64,000 bases of DNA from Haloterrigena turkmenica DSM 5511 (GCF_000025325.1 NC_013743.1:496001-560000); one strand, 5' to 3'; shown: positions 1 to 9,344, counted from the first letter of the stretch. The notes: generated by a model from the letters alone, not told the origin. A program made the numbers and translations.

Positions 1-2
1 AA

Positions 3-740
3 CAACGCGACTTCGAAACCGACGTCCAGCGGGAGGTGTACGACTTCGTCGAGCAAAACGGGGCCGTCGAACGGCAGCAGTTGAAAGCGGCGTTCTCGTT
101 CGACGCCGACGAACTCGAGGAAACGCTGTCGACCCTCGAGGATGACGGGTTCGTCGAAACCGAGGACGGGCTCGTGCGGTTGTCGATCGACATCGGCGAA
201 GAGAAGACGCACACGACCGACGATCTGGAGTATACGATCCGACCGGCCGAACAGAGCGATCTGCGGGGGATCGTGGGCGTGATGCGACAGGTCGCCGAGG
301 AGAACGACTACCTCGTCGCCGAGACGATCGTCGACCTGCTCGACCACGAGGAGGTCGTGTTCCGGCACAACGACATCACGTCTCGAATTTTCTTCGTCGC
401 AACGGTCGACGACGACGTCGTCGGCTGGGTCCATCTGCAGGCGCCCAACTACGAGAAACTCTCTCACACCGCGGAGCTGACCATGGGCGTGCTCGAGGAG
501 TACCGCGGTCACGGCATCGGAAGCAATCTCCTCGAGCGGGGGCTCCAGTGGGCCACTGAAAACGAGTACGATAAAGTGTACCAGAGTTTGCCCGCGACAA
601 ACCAGGACGCCATCAGGTTCCTCGAGAACCACCGCTGGGAGACCGAGGCGATTCGCAAGGCCCACTACAAGATCGACGACCAGTACGTCGCCGAACAGAT
701 GATGGCCGTCATGACCGGTCAGTCCCTACTCCCCTCGTAA
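3..740 (+). CDS. Winged-helix/GNAT N-acetyltransferase, 5' end outside the window
   Basis: The frame is open to the window edge, so the true start lies upstream; the first in-window start (GTG at 36) falls inside the region that aligns with the paralogue at 48870-49631. The N-terminal ~60 residues look like a winged-helix module (YDFVEQNGAVERQQL...). The rest is a GNAT fold with the acetyl-CoA binding signature RGHGIGSNLL and the late stretch VYQSLPATNQDAIRFLENH. By family it should acetylate an amine using acetyl-CoA; the substrate is unknown. The fusion of a DNA-binding-like module with GNAT recurs 48 kb away, so the architecture is real and not a reading-frame accident. Confidence 0.85.
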   Translation, partial: QRDFETDVQREVYDFVEQNGAVERQQLKAAFSFDADELEETLSTLEDDGFVETEDGLVRLSIDIGEEKTHTTDDLEYTIRPAEQSDLRGIVGVMRQVAEENDYLVAETIVDLLDHEEVVFRHNDITSRIFFVATVDDDVVGWVHLQAPNYEKLSHTAELTMGVLEEYRGHGIGSNLLERGLQWATENEYDKVYQSLPATNQDAIRFLENHRWETEAIRKAHYKIDDQYVAEQMMAVMTGQSLLPS

Positions 741-986
741 TCGCACCCCGGTCGGCGGCCTCACACCCGATTTTCGCCTGACAGAACCCGGAATTGCCAC
801 GGGACGACGCTCGTGCGGTCAGACGGATGGGATCCGAGTGGCGTCCCGGTGAGGACCCAGGTTCTCACGCGCCGCCGACAGGCGACCGGTCAGATTGCCG
901 TCGCTCGTGGCCACACGATCGCGATCCGGCGGCTTTCCGGTGCGCTCGAGGGTTCCCGGTCCGCCGATCGCGCGTCGCCGTCCGTT

Positions 987-996
987 CCTTTTAATA
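987..996 (+). promoter_or_regulatory. TATA box for tRNA-Gly
   Basis: The sequence CTTTTAATAC lies about 30 bp before the tRNA, the normal distance for an archaeal TATA box to a start a few bases upstream of the mature tRNA. Nothing else is seen between the GNAT gene and the tRNA. Confidence 0.5.
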
Positions 997-1021
997 CGAG
1001 CCGTGCCTGAATTCGATACGA

Positions 1022-1092
1022 GCGCTGGTGGTCTAGTGGTAGGACATGAGCTTCCCAAGCTCATAGCCCGGGTTCAATTCCCGGTCAGCGCA
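1022..1092 (+). tRNA. tRNA-Gly (CCC anticodon)
   Basis: A complete cloverleaf can be drawn. The acceptor stem GCGCTGG pairs with TCAGCGC (one G-T pair), the anticodon arm TGAGC-TTCCCAA-GCTCA gives anticodon CCC, and the T arm is CCGGG-TTCAATT-CCCGG. The discriminator base is A and CCA is not encoded. There is no 3'-end duplication behind it, unlike the tRNA-Ile and tRNA-Leu genes of this window. Confidence 0.95.
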
Positions 1093-1197
1093 TTTTCGGT
1101 CGACTACCACACCGATAGATTTGTCTCCTGATCGTAGTACACTCGAGAGCCGAGTACACGTCACCGCGGACAGCAAAACACGCCCAAAAACCGCCTG

Positions 1198-2157
1198 CTA
1201 GATACCCATCGCTTCGATCTGCTCCTGATACCGATTCCGGATCGTCACCTCGGTCACCTGCGCGACCTCGGCGATTTCGCGCTGAGTCTTCTTCTCGTTA
1301 CAGAGCAGCGAGGCGGCGTAGATCGCGGCGGCGGCGTAGCCCGTGGGCGACTTGCCCGACAGCAGTCCCTTCTCGGTCGTCGTGTCGATGATCTCGGTGG
1401 CCTTGGCCTGGACCTCCTCCGAGAGGTCGAGCTCCGAGCAAAAGCGCGGCGTGTACTGTTTCGGATCGACGGGCTCCATCTCGAGGCTGAGCTCCTGGGC
1501 GACGTAGCGGTAGGTGCGGCCGATCTCCTTGCGCTCGACGCGGGAGACGGCGGCGACCTCCTCTAAGCTGCGGGGAATGCCCTCCATGCGGCAGGCGGCG
1601 TAGAGGGTGCTGGTGGCGACGCCCTCGATGGAGCGCCCGCGGATGAGGTCCTCGTCTAACGCGCGGCGGTAGATGACGCAGGCGACCTCGCGGACCGACC
1701 GGGGAATGCCCAGCGAGGAGGCCATCCGATCGATCTCGCTGAGGGCGAACTGTAGGTTGCGTTCGCCGGCGTCCTTGGTGCGGATGCGTTCCTGCCACTT
1801 GCGCAGGCGGCGCATCTGGCTGCGCTTGTCCGCAGAGATCGAGCGGCCGTAGGCGTCCTGGTTCTTCCAGTCGATGGAGGTCGTCAGCCCCTTGTCGTGC
1901 ATCGTCTGGGTCGTCGGCGCGCCGACGCGGGACTTGCTCTGTCGCTCCGAGTGGTTGAACGCGCGCCACTCCGGGCCGTGGTCGATGTTCGAGCCTTCGA
2001 CGACGAGTCCGCACTGATCGCAGACGAGTTCGCCCTGATCCTCGCTCGTGACGAGCGTTCCGTCGGAACACTCGTCACACGCCCGCTCGCGCTCGCGTTG
2101 ATCTGTGGTTTCGGTCGATGCTGATTCGCGTTCGCGCTGGCGGGATGGGCGAGCCAT
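1198..2157 (-). CDS. tfb: Transcription initiation factor IIB (TFB)
   Basis: This 319-residue protein is an archaeal TFB, which bridges TBP at the TATA box and RNA polymerase. A zinc ribbon is formed by C27, C30, C46 and C49, followed by the B-reader/linker ([23 protein letters not shown]) and two cyclin-like repeats (about 115-210 and 215-310). The second ends in the helix-turn-helix [20 protein letters not shown], which contacts the BRE. The charged head ([20 protein letters not shown]) is typical of haloarchaeal TFBs. Halobacteria carry several TFB paralogues, so this may be one specialised copy. It is a single gene with no operon partner. Confidence 0.97.
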   Translation of the reverse strand: MARPSRQRERESASTETTDQRERERACDECSDGTLVTSEDQGELVCDQCGLVVEGSNIDHGPEWRAFNHSERQSKSRVGAPTTQTMHDKGLTTSIDWKNQDAYGRSISADKRSQMRRLRKWQERIRTKDAGERNLQFALSEIDRMASSLGIPRSVREVACVIYRRALDEDLIRGRSIEGVATSTLYAACRMEGIPRSLEEVAAVSRVERKEIGRTYRYVAQELSLEMEPVDPKQYTPRFCSELDLSEEVQAKATEIIDTTTEKGLLSGKSPTGYAAAAIYAASLLCNEKKTQREIAEVAQVTEVTIRNRYQEQIEAMGI

Positions 2158-2255
2158 TTCGTATAGACAATGACGGCCGAGGCTTTTAGATGTCGCCCTC
2201 CACGGATCGGCCGTTTTTCAGACGAGTCTGACCGGAAAAACGCCGCGAATCGCCC

Positions 2256-3743
2256 TCAGAAGTAGCCTAACAGCGTTCCGGAGAGGACGAGCACCCAGAG
2301 CGCGACGCCCGCGACGAGCATGTCGTTGAATCGCGACTCGCGGGTCGCGCGTTTGGCCGCGCCGCCGGCGATCAGTCCGAGCGCGACGACGACGAGCATG
2401 CGCTGGAGGACGACGTCGACGGGCAGCGAATCGACGCCGAGATAGCCGTAGTCGAGCCAGATCGCGGCGGCCAGCGAGCCCGCGGCGACGAGCGCGGCGT
2501 CGAGCCGGCGAGTGAGCATTCCGGCGACCAGGTAGGTCGCGGTCGGAATCCCGACGGCGAGTACGGGATACAGCAGGCCGGCGATCTGGTGTGGCGTCAG
2601 GAAGCCGGCGCGGTGCTCGAGAGCGAGGCCGCCGAAGCGCACGGCGAAGTACAGTCCGACGATGGTACCGACGAGGAGCAGGTGACCGATCTCGATCCGG
2701 GCGTACGCGGCCGCGATTCGCCGGCGGTCGACGTCCGTCAGGTGGTCGTCGATGGCCGACGGCGCTCGGTCGGAGATGCGTTCGGAATCGATTTGGCTGC
2801 CGGTATCGGCCCGCAGCACCCGACTGCGTCTGCGCGCGACGAGTCCGACGGCCCCGGGCAGGAGGATCATCCCGGTGAGATCGACGACCGTCGCCCAGCC
2901 GTCGGCGTCGCTGGAGTTCCTGTTGTTGAGGTACATCCGATGGACGTCCTCCTCGACGTCGACGCGCGGATGCTTCATGAAGTCGTTCTCGACTTTCGTC
3001 TGGGCGTCCTGGGAGCCGTGGACGCGGTGGCGGAGCGTAAACCAGTCGAAGTGTTCCGAGTGGGTCTGCATGATCACCCACTGGTCGTCCTCGTTGGGGC
3101 TCTCGTAGAGCCGGATGTGATAGCGCTGGCCGTAGTAGTCGCCGTCCTCGAGTTGGTGCGTCTCGGTCGTCCAGTAGCCGGACTCGTTGGGTCCGGGATC
3201 GAGATAGGCGTAGCGAGTGCCGCCGTCGGCGTCACCCCACTCGAGGTTGGGAACGGGACCAGAGGACTCGTTGGCCGCCGCAGAGTCGTTGTCGGTGTCG
3301 TTCGCGGGCGGCGCGTCGACGGTCGACTCGTTGATCGTCGACTCGTTGACGGTCGGCTCGTTGCCCGCCGTCTCGTTGTCCTCGAGATCGTCAGAGCGGT
3401 TGCCGTCGCCGGTGAGCGTGTAGGTCTCTGGCCCCGCTTCGGCCTCCGTCTCGTTGATCTCCGTCCAGTCGCCGTCGCTGGCTTCGGTCAGGACCCGCTC
3501 GATGTCGTCGACATCGCCGCGAACGATCACGTTGATCGGACTCCGCTGCTTGAACCGCTCCTCGGGGCTCAGGTATCGCCAGAACCGGCTGTCGGAATCC
3601 TCGAGTTCGGTCATTTTGGGCGATACCTCCGTCTCGTTCGGAGAGACGGACTCGGTCGAGGGAGAGAACAGCAGCGAGGGGCCGCCGACGAAGAGTAGGG
3701 CGAGAACGAATAATGCGAGTGCGATTACGAGCGAGCGACGCAT
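2256..3743 (-). CDS. Surface-exposed membrane protein rich in N-glycosylation sequons, unknown function
   Basis: I do not recognise this 495-residue protein. Residues 1-28 form a hydrophobic signal or anchor (LVIALALFVLALLFVGGPSLLF). A hydrophilic outer domain follows to about residue 285. It has a low-complexity stretch near 115-165 with closely spaced NET, NES, NDT and NDS sequons. From about 285 to the end there are roughly six membrane helices, ending LVAGVALWVLVLSGTLLGYF. The outer part carries a conserved-looking Trp/His/Tyr segment (YYGQRYHIRLYESP, QWVIMQTHSEHFDWFTLRH), which suggests a folded domain that faces outwards. It lies alone between tfb and a universal stress protein gene. 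Confidence 0.8.
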   Translation of the reverse strand: MRRSLVIALALFVLALLFVGGPSLLFSPSTESVSPNETEVSPKMTELEDSDSRFWRYLSPEERFKQRSPINVIVRGDVDDIERVLTEASDGDWTEINETEAEAGPETYTLTGDGNRSDDLEDNETAGNEPTVNESTINESTVDAPPANDTDNDSAAANESSGPVPNLEWGDADGGTRYAYLDPGPNESGYWTTETHQLEDGDYYGQRYHIRLYESPNEDDQWVIMQTHSEHFDWFTLRHRVHGSQDAQTKVENDFMKHPRVDVEEDVHRMYLNNRNSSDADGWATVVDLTGMILLPGAVGLVARRRSRVLRADTGSQIDSERISDRAPSAIDDHLTDVDRRRIAAAYARIEIGHLLLVGTIVGLYFAVRFGGLALEHRAGFLTPHQIAGLLYPVLAVGIPTATYLVAGMLTRRLDAALVAAGSLAAAIWLDYGYLGVDSLPVDVVLQRMLVVVALGLIAGGAAKRATRESRFNDMLVAGVALWVLVLSGTLLGYF

Positions 3744-3797
3744 GTTCCCCCTACTAGCGACGGCTTACACATCAATCTAGGTAATTTCAGATCCGGG

Positions 3798-4232
3798 TCA
3801 GCACTCGGTGTCCGGTCCGACGGTCAGGACGGGCGCAGGAGCCTCACGAACGACCCGCTGGGAGACGCTTCCGACGACGTTGGTCTCGTACTCGTCGCCG
3901 CTGGTTCCCATTACGATCATGTCGACGTCGTGGTCGGCCGCGTAGTCGACGATGCACTCGGCGGGGTGGCCCGTGTCGGTGGCCGTCTCGACCGTGAGGT
4001 CGTGGGCCGCTGCGCTCGTCGCGACGTCGTCGATCGCGTCGCGGGCGTTCGCTCGCAGGTCGTCGCGGACCGTCTCGACGCGGTCCTCGTCGAGGACGAG
4101 GAACGCGCGGTCGTCGACGACCGAGAGGACGTGGACTGTCGCCGATCGCGTCGCTGCGATGTCGATCGCGTGGCTCGCGGCGACCGCCGCCTGGTCGCTG
4201 CCGTCGGTTGGAACGAGGAGTGTCTCGTACAT
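3798..4232 (-). CDS. Universal stress protein, UspA family
   Basis: This 144-residue single-domain Usp protein begins with the classic MYETLLVPTDGSDQA strand-loop and ends with an ATP-binding-type loop (IVMGTSGDEYETNVVGSVSQ). It then has the usual last strand APAPVLTV. Family members are small alpha/beta nucleotide-binding proteins linked to stress tolerance; the partner is unknown. Length is normal for the family. Confidence 0.93.
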   Translation of the reverse strand: MYETLLVPTDGSDQAAVAASHAIDIAATRSATVHVLSVVDDRAFLVLDEDRVETVRDDLRANARDAIDDVATSAAAHDLTVETATDTGHPAECIVDYAADHDVDMIVMGTSGDEYETNVVGSVSQRVVREAPAPVLTVGPDTEC

Positions 4233-4339
4233 CGGGACCTACTCGAGGCACTCGCCCGCGGTGAAAAAGCGATTGCCGTCGTTCTCTTCGGATGGGAATT
4301 CCTCGTTCGCCGCCGGTAGCGATCGGTTTCGGTCGCCCC

Positions 4340-4702
4340 CTAGGCGCCGGGGATGCCCAGCGCCTCGGGGGTGACGATCCCGAGCATCGAAGCGGCGTAC
4401 ACGATCGCGACGGCGACGACCCAGGCGACGATGCCGATCGCGGCCGCGGTCCCCCAGCCGCCGGGATAGCGCCAGTTAATCACGCCGACCCAGACGACGA
4501 GCATCACCACCACGCCGAGCAGCGGGATCCAGCCGACGAAGTAGCTCGTCAGCGCCCAGACGGCCGCGCCGATGAGCGCGGTCAACGCGGCGTTGAAGGC
4601 GCTGGCGTCCCGGTCGAGGATGACGCGGGCGCCGGCCAGGATCGCGACCGTCCCGACGAGCAGACTGAGCACGAAGATGACGGCGGAATCGATTACAGCC
4701 AT
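4340..4702 (-). CDS. Small integral membrane protein, unknown function
   Basis: The 120-residue protein is almost entirely membrane: about four helices are visible (VIDSAVIFVLSLLVGTVAIL, FNAALTALIGAAVWALTSYF, GWIPLLGVVVMLVVWVGVI, AAAIGIVAWVVAVAIVYAAS). The spacing and the conserved WxLxSYFVGWIPLLG segment resemble a conserved haloarchaeal membrane protein family. It follows the 79-residue amphi-Trp gene by only 10 bp in the same direction, so the two are probably co-transcribed. Confidence 0.8.
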   Translation of the reverse strand: MAVIDSAVIFVLSLLVGTVAILAGARVILDRDASAFNAALTALIGAAVWALTSYFVGWIPLLGVVVMLVVWVGVINWRYPGGWGTAAAIGIVAWVVAVAIVYAASMLGIVTPEALGIPGA

Positions 4703-4712
4703 TGTTCGAGAG

Positions 4713-4952
4713 TTAGGACTTCCAGCTCAGTTCGATCTCGATCGTCTCGCGATTCCCCCGGAGCATCGAGGAGCGTTCGACGACGTCGATCGAGACGTCG
4801 ACCTCCGCGGCCGGGTTCAGCGAGACCGTCTTGTTACCGACGCCGACGTTGATCTCTTCGGCGTCGCCGTCGAACTCCTCGGCCAGCGTCGCCAGATACG
4901 CTGCGAGTTCCGATCGCGGAAGTTTCTCGTCGGCCGTCGTCCGTTGAACCAT
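4713..4952 (-). CDS. Amphi-Trp domain protein
   Basis: This is a 79-residue acidic protein with the pattern of the haloarchaeal amphi-Trp family: KLPRSELAAYLATLAEEFD, a middle V-G-N-K-T-V strand, and the C-terminal amphipathic strand ETIEIELSWKS. I take the ATG at 4952; the frame extends upstream to 4979 but without family-like sequence. Function is not known. It sits directly ahead of the small membrane protein gene, hinting at a shared role. Confidence 0.75.
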   Translation of the reverse strand: MVQRTTADEKLPRSELAAYLATLAEEFDGDAEEINVGVGNKTVSLNPAAEVDVSIDVVERSSMLRGNRETIEIELSWKS

Positions 4953-5157
4953 ACGCGCTAGTGGCGGCGATATCCGCAAAAGTATGGGCAGCGAACGGGT
5001 TCCTAACGGAGGTTTACCGCCCCGGACGCGGCCGAACCGTTATCGCGTTCGGACTGAAACGATAGCTGATAGGAACGGGACCACCGCTGATCGCCCGTCG
5101 ACGGACCGGGTCGATCGCCGTGGGTCAGGACGACGGCCGCGGTTCAGAGGGGTGGAC

Positions 5158-6222
5158 TCAAAACAGGTTCGCCTGCTGGTAGACCGAAATCCCGTCGTCC
5201 GTGATCTCGTAGGGTTTCTTCTCTCGAGAGTGGTTCGCGTCCCGGATCTTCTGGATCTCGACGGCCAGGCGCGTCTCCCGGAAGTCGTCCGGCCGGATGT
5301 ACTGCAAGACGAAAACCGCGTCCGTGAGGTACTCCACGATGCCGTACCGGGAGGCATAGGGCGACTCTTCGGACGCCTCGCTCGTCAGCAGCGCGGTGAC
5401 GCCGGCCTCCTTCAGGCTCCGGGTGAAGTCGTAGATCTCGTTGCGGCGGGTCGCGCGATCCTCGTACATCATCTCGAGCAGCGACACCGAGTCGAGGACG
5501 AGCCGAGCGGCGTCGAACTCCTCGATGAGCGTCGGGAGCTCGTTCGTGATCGACTGCAGGCTATTGGCCATTTCGATCGGGTCGACGTCGACGACGGCGA
5601 GTCGGTCCTCGGCGAGGTACTCGTCGAAGGGGTAGCCCTTCTCGGTCGCGCTGTCGATCACGCGCCGGCGGCTCTCCTCTAAGGTGATGAACACCGCGTT
5701 CTCGCCCCGCGCCAGCCCGTGCTCGAGAAACTGTAGGCCGAAGGTCGTCTTTCCGGTCCCGGCGCTGCCCATCGCGACGAGCAGGGAGCGTTCGGGGACG
5801 CCGCCCTGAATCATCCGATCGAGCCCCTCGATGCCGAGCTCGAGTCGGGGGAGGTCGGAGTCGACCGCTTCGTCGAAGTCGGTCTCGTCGCCCGTCGAGA
5901 GGTCGAAGTCGAGCTCCGAGAATCCCTTCGGGCCGGTCTCGTCCGCCCTGACGGTCGGAACGTCGACGTCCGCGAGCGCCGAGCCGAAGTCCTCGTCGAA
6001 CAGCTCGCCGCCGCTCTCCTCACGACTCTCGTTGGCTGTCTCGGCCTCCGTCCCACGCTGACTCGCGGCTTCAGCAGACTCGACGCGGTCACCCGTCGTC
6101 TCCGCGCTACTGATCGCGTCGAACTGCTCGGCGGTCGCATCGCCAGACGAGTCGTCCCCTGCCTCGTCGTCCGCCGACTCCTCGGCGTCCTCGAGCGCGC
6201 GTTCGAACCAGTCGTCGGACAC
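5158..6222 (-). CDS. RecA-superfamily ATPase, KaiC/HTR-like
   Basis: The C-terminal half is a RecA/KaiC-type ATPase with Walker A GSAGTGKTT, the arginine-rich ITLEESRRRVIDSA segment and Walker B RLVLDSVSLLEMM. The N-terminal ~130 residues are an acidic, low-complexity spacer rich in Asp, Glu and Ser. Haloarchaea have many such single-domain KaiC relatives, several annotated as HTR-like and thought to act in signalling. I prefer the GTG at 6222 (reading MSDDWFERALEDAEE), where acidic protein-like sequence begins. An ATG at 6276 would add 18 residues that do not look haloarchaeal in composition. No neighbouring gene suggests a specific partner. Confidence 0.85.
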   Translation of the reverse strand: MSDDWFERALEDAEESADDEAGDDSSGDATAEQFDAISSAETTGDRVESAEAASQRGTEAETANESREESGGELFDEDFGSALADVDVPTVRADETGPKGFSELDFDLSTGDETDFDEAVDSDLPRLELGIEGLDRMIQGGVPERSLLVAMGSAGTGKTTFGLQFLEHGLARGENAVFITLEESRRRVIDSATEKGYPFDEYLAEDRLAVVDVDPIEMANSLQSITNELPTLIEEFDAARLVLDSVSLLEMMYEDRATRRNEIYDFTRSLKEAGVTALLTSEASEESPYASRYGIVEYLTDAVFVLQYIRPDDFRETRLAVEIQKIRDANHSREKKPYEITDDGISVYQQANLF

Positions 6223-6496
6223 CTCACGCACGGGACTCACCGTCACTGTCGCTCGTTGACCCACGGCGGCCGTCACCAGAAGCGCCGTCGAGGCCGCCCG
6301 CTCGCAGCGGTTGCGGCGATCGGTCGAACCACCTCGGCGGGAGCGCCTCTATCATGCTGAATCTGGGACGGCGGCCGTCGCGGGGCCGTTCACGTACTCG
6401 AGTGTCCCCCACCACGATGAATGTTGTTTCCGCGCCGAGGGCGCGGTGGCGGCGTGACGGGTGGCTTTTTGACGACGCAGCGGGTAGCCGCCGACG

Positions 6497-7348
6497 ATGG
6501 ACGTCGCCGTCGGTATCGTCGGCCAGCGAGGCAACGAGCGCGCACAGGGACTCGCCGCGTCGCTCGCGGAGACGCTCGAGCGACGCGGACGCGACGGGGG
6601 TGAGATCGCGGTCGTCGTCGACGAGGCGACCGGTGAGGCAATCGACGTGCCCGCGTGCCCGGTCGACGAGATGGGCGACCGAGATCTCGTCGTGAGCATC
6701 GGCGGCGACGGCACGCTGCTGTTCGTCGCCCGCGAGGTCGGCCCCACACCGATCCTCGGAGTCAACCTCGGCGAGGTCGGCTTTCTCAACGCCGTCGCGC
6801 CCGAGGACGCCGTCGACGTCGTCACCGATCTCGTCGCGGACTACCGCGAGACCGGCGCGTTCGAGGGGCGCGAACTCGCTCGCCTCGAGGCGACGGGCGA
6901 GGGGGCCGACTGGACCCTCGAGCCGGCGCTCAACGAGATCGTCGTGCACGGCCCGCGTCGGGGTCCCGGCGGCGGGGCGACTGTCGAGATCCGCGTTGAC
7001 GGCGGGCAGTACGCCGCCGGCCACGCCGACGGCGTCCTCGTGGCGACGCCGACGGGCTCGACCGCGTACAACCTGAGCGAGGGCGGGCCGCTGGTTCACC
7101 CGGCCGCCGACGCGTTGGTCGTCACGCAGATGGCCGCCGCCGATTCGATGCCGCCGCTGGTCGTCGATCCGGACACCGAGCTCTCGATTACGATCTCGGG
7201 GCCCGACATCGCCTACGCGATCAGCGACGGCCGGAACCGACAGCGACTCGAGCCCCCGGCGACGATCACCGTCTCGGTCGCGGACGAGCCGATCAGACTC
7301 GTCGGGCCTCGCGGGGACTTCGTCTCCAGCCTCGACAAACTCGACTGA
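6497..7348 (+). CDS. nadK: NAD kinase
   Basis: This 283-residue enzyme phosphorylates NAD (or NADH) to NADP. The diagnostic GGDGTLL motif is at residues 69-75, followed by GVNLGEVGFLN, the NEIVVHGP segment and the TGSTAYNLSEGGPLV loop that together build the NAD/ATP site. Length and order match the PpnK family. The start ATG gives the usual N-terminal beta strand (VAVGIVGQRGN). Confidence 0.97.
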   Translation: MDVAVGIVGQRGNERAQGLAASLAETLERRGRDGGEIAVVVDEATGEAIDVPACPVDEMGDRDLVVSIGGDGTLLFVAREVGPTPILGVNLGEVGFLNAVAPEDAVDVVTDLVADYRETGAFEGRELARLEATGEGADWTLEPALNEIVVHGPRRGPGGGATVEIRVDGGQYAAGHADGVLVATPTGSTAYNLSEGGPLVHPAADALVVTQMAAADSMPPLVVDPDTELSITISGPDIAYAISDGRNRQRLEPPATITVSVADEPIRLVGPRGDFVSSLDKLD

Positions 7349-7372
7349 CGCCGAGACGGCGTCTCGCGAGCG

Positions 7373-8023
7373 TTATCGTTGGGCCTGCTCTGCACCCTCG
7401 ACGAGTCGCTCGAGTTGGGCCGGTGGGACGGCGCCGCGGGCGGCGTGGTCCTCGTACACGAACGTCGGAACGCCGGTTATGCCCCGCCGCTGGGCCGCTT
7501 GAAACCGGTCCTCGAGTTCCGTTCGGAGCCCGTCGTCCTCGACCGCCGAGCGAATCTCGTCGATCGGGAGCCCGACGGACTCGGCGAGGTCCGCGAGGAC
7601 GTCGGCGTCGCCGATGTCGCGGCCGTCCTGCCAGAGCGCCTGGTAGATCGCCTCGTCGAAGGCCGCCCACTGTTCGGGGTACTCCTGCTTGACGTACCAC
7701 GAGGCCTGCTGGGCCGGCAGCGAGTCGACCTCGGTGGCCATGATCTGGTTCATCTCGACGCCGTACTCCTCCTGCAGCCGGCGGACGTTCTGTTTGGCCT
7801 GTTCGTAGTACTGGTCGTCCTTGCCGTCGTCGACCTCGTGATCGATGGAGCCATCGGGGTTCCGCTTGCCGCTGCGGAGGTCGAACGGTTGCCAGTCGAT
7901 CTCGAGGGGCGCCTCGCGCTCTTCTCGGTACTGCTCGAGCGAGCGCGTCCCCAGATAACAGAAGGGGCAGACGTAGTCGGCGTAGAGTTCGAGTCGGTCG
8001 GTCGAATCGGCTGTCCCGGACAT
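7373..8023 (-). CDS. DsbA-family (FrnE-like) thiol oxidoreductase
   Basis: This 216-residue thioredoxin-fold protein has the active-site motif CPFC at residues 19-22 (YADYVCPFCYLGT) and the late cis-proline segment RGITGVPTFVYED. That combination is typical of FrnE/2-hydroxychromene-isomerase-like DsbA proteins in the cytoplasm. No signal peptide is seen. I choose the ATG at 8023 because the 13 residues upstream of it are not acidic and not conserved-looking. Its 3' end faces the nadK 3' end 25 bp away. Confidence 0.9.
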   Translation of the reverse strand: MSGTADSTDRLELYADYVCPFCYLGTRSLEQYREEREAPLEIDWQPFDLRSGKRNPDGSIDHEVDDGKDDQYYEQAKQNVRRLQEEYGVEMNQIMATEVDSLPAQQASWYVKQEYPEQWAAFDEAIYQALWQDGRDIGDADVLADLAESVGLPIDEIRSAVEDDGLRTELEDRFQAAQRRGITGVPTFVYEDHAARGAVPPAQLERLVEGAEQAQR

Positions 8024-8135
8024 ACCCGCGGTAGGGAGCGACGACGGAAAAGTCGCCGGCAACCGGAAGATCGTCTGCGAGGGTGCGTCGCCATCGACTC
8101 TCGCTCGTTGTCGGCCCCGCTCGCCGGTGGCGAAC

Positions 8136-8915
8136 TCAGGCCCCGTTCGCGCCGTCGCCGGCGGCGACGCCTTCCTCGCTCCCGGCGTTGGCCTCGGTGA
8201 CGTCCGGGAGGTTGGGATCGCGGTAGGGGTTCCGACCGTACGCCGGCAGCTCGTCCTCGAGTTGTTCCTTGAGGACCCGCCGGAGTCGGTTCAGGCTGGT
8301 CGTGTCCAACCCGTAGTCGGCCGCGAGACGCTTGAACGTCTCATCCTCGGTGATGTCGTGGGCGCGGTACTGGGCGAACAGGTCGTCCATCCGGTCGGCC
8401 GACAGCGCCTGCGCGTCGATGTCGTCGAGTCCGAAGTACTGCTGGCGGTCGACATCGACGACGTGGCGGATGACCACCAGCGCGACTTTCTCGATGGCGC
8501 GCTGGCTCCCGAACTCGGTGAGATCGATCTCGTCCATGACTCCCAGCGCGAGGTCCCGCTGCCACGGCGTCACCTCGAGGGCGTTACACAGCGCCTGGGT
8601 CGTCCGCAGCCGGTCGAGCCGATGGGCGCGCTCGCTGTAGCCCGGCGTGGCCGCGTGCTGTTCGTCGTGCAGTCGGCGGACGCTCTCCGAGAGGTCCCCG
8701 TCCGACGACTCCGCGCGGCCGATCACGGTCGCGCTCGGCGTGACGACCCCCCACTGGCGGACCGTCGAATCGCGCTGGACGTCCGCCCGCGAGAGCGACC
8801 CGGAACCGGGCCGGTTTTCGAGTCGGCGTTCGTCCTCGTACTCGAGTTGCGGGCTGTCGCCGACGGCCGCGGGTTCGTCGGGGCCTGGACCGGGTTCAGC
8901 ACCGTCGTCTCTCAT
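8136..8915 (-). CDS. rpoeps: DNA-directed RNA polymerase subunit epsilon (haloarchaeal)
   Basis: The 259-residue protein carries the block RRLENRPGSGSLSRADVQRD and QWGVVTPSATVIGRAE, which I recognise from proteins annotated in Halobacteria as RNA polymerase epsilon. Residues ~90-150 resemble a cyclin-like helical fold (AQL.NALEVTPWQRDLALGVMDEID), also seen in TFB. The identification is from memory of the family. The start at 8915 (MRDDGAEP) removes a non-acidic extension. A 25-bp repeat with a TTTAAGTG core in this gene's orientation lies about 170 bp upstream. Confidence 0.75.
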   Translation of the reverse strand: MRDDGAEPGPGPDEPAAVGDSPQLEYEDERRLENRPGSGSLSRADVQRDSTVRQWGVVTPSATVIGRAESSDGDLSESVRRLHDEQHAATPGYSERAHRLDRLRTTQALCNALEVTPWQRDLALGVMDEIDLTEFGSQRAIEKVALVVIRHVVDVDRQQYFGLDDIDAQALSADRMDDLFAQYRAHDITEDETFKRLAADYGLDTTSLNRLRRVLKEQLEDELPAYGRNPYRDPNLPDVTEANAGSEEGVAAGDGANGA

Positions 8916-9082
8916 TACCGCTTGCTCGGACCGGCAGACGGAAAAAGGCACCTCCTAGTGAAACCGTCGCTCGAGGTAACTGAGCGTCTCAGTGATACGA
9001 ACTCGGGAGAGATCGCCCGACGGCGCGACCGCTCTCGAGGTTGGGGACAGTGTTCGACGCCGCGAAAAGCTCTTCGTAGCTT

Positions 9083-9107
9083 CACCTTGTAACCAGAGGC
9101 ACTTAAA
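9083..9107 (-). repeat. 25-bp interspersed repeat, copy A
   Basis: On the minus strand the copy reads TTTAAGTGCCTCTGGTTACA then AGGTG. It shares an extended 3' flank (GAAGCTACGAAG then A/GCTTTTCGCGG) with copy E at 10862. TTTAAGTG is a good haloarchaeal TATA-like core, so a promoter role for rpoeps is possible. Confidence 0.8.
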
Positions 9108-9203
9108 GAGACACTGGGGCGTCGGTCCCCAGTCACCGCTCGAAGAGTACTCTCGCCACTCGCGAATTGGGACTCGAGGAGGACCGTCTCTCCCGCGTAT
9201 CCC

Positions 9204-9228
9204 CACCTTGTGACCAGAAGCACTTAAA
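9204..9228 (-). repeat. 25-bp interspersed repeat, copy B
   Basis: On the minus strand it reads TTTAAGTGCTTCTGGTCACA then AGGTG. The flank after it (GGATACGCGGGAGAGACGG) matches copies C and D but not A and E. It lies 121 bp from copy A and 116 bp from copy C. Confidence 0.8.
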
Positions 9229-9319
9229 GAATCCTCGGCCCGCCGTCGGGTAACTACGGATACTGAATGCTCCGTCGTGGGTAACTGCTCGAGAAGGACC
9301 GCCTCTCCCGTCGTATCTC

Positions 9320-9344
9320 CACCTTATGACCAGAGGCACTTAAA
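9320..9344 (-). repeat. 25-bp interspersed repeat, copy C
   Basis: Minus-strand copy with two base changes from copy B in the 25-bp core. It is followed by GAGATACGACGGGAGAGGCG, the B/C/D-type flank. No gene starts between copies A, B and C. Confidence 0.8.
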
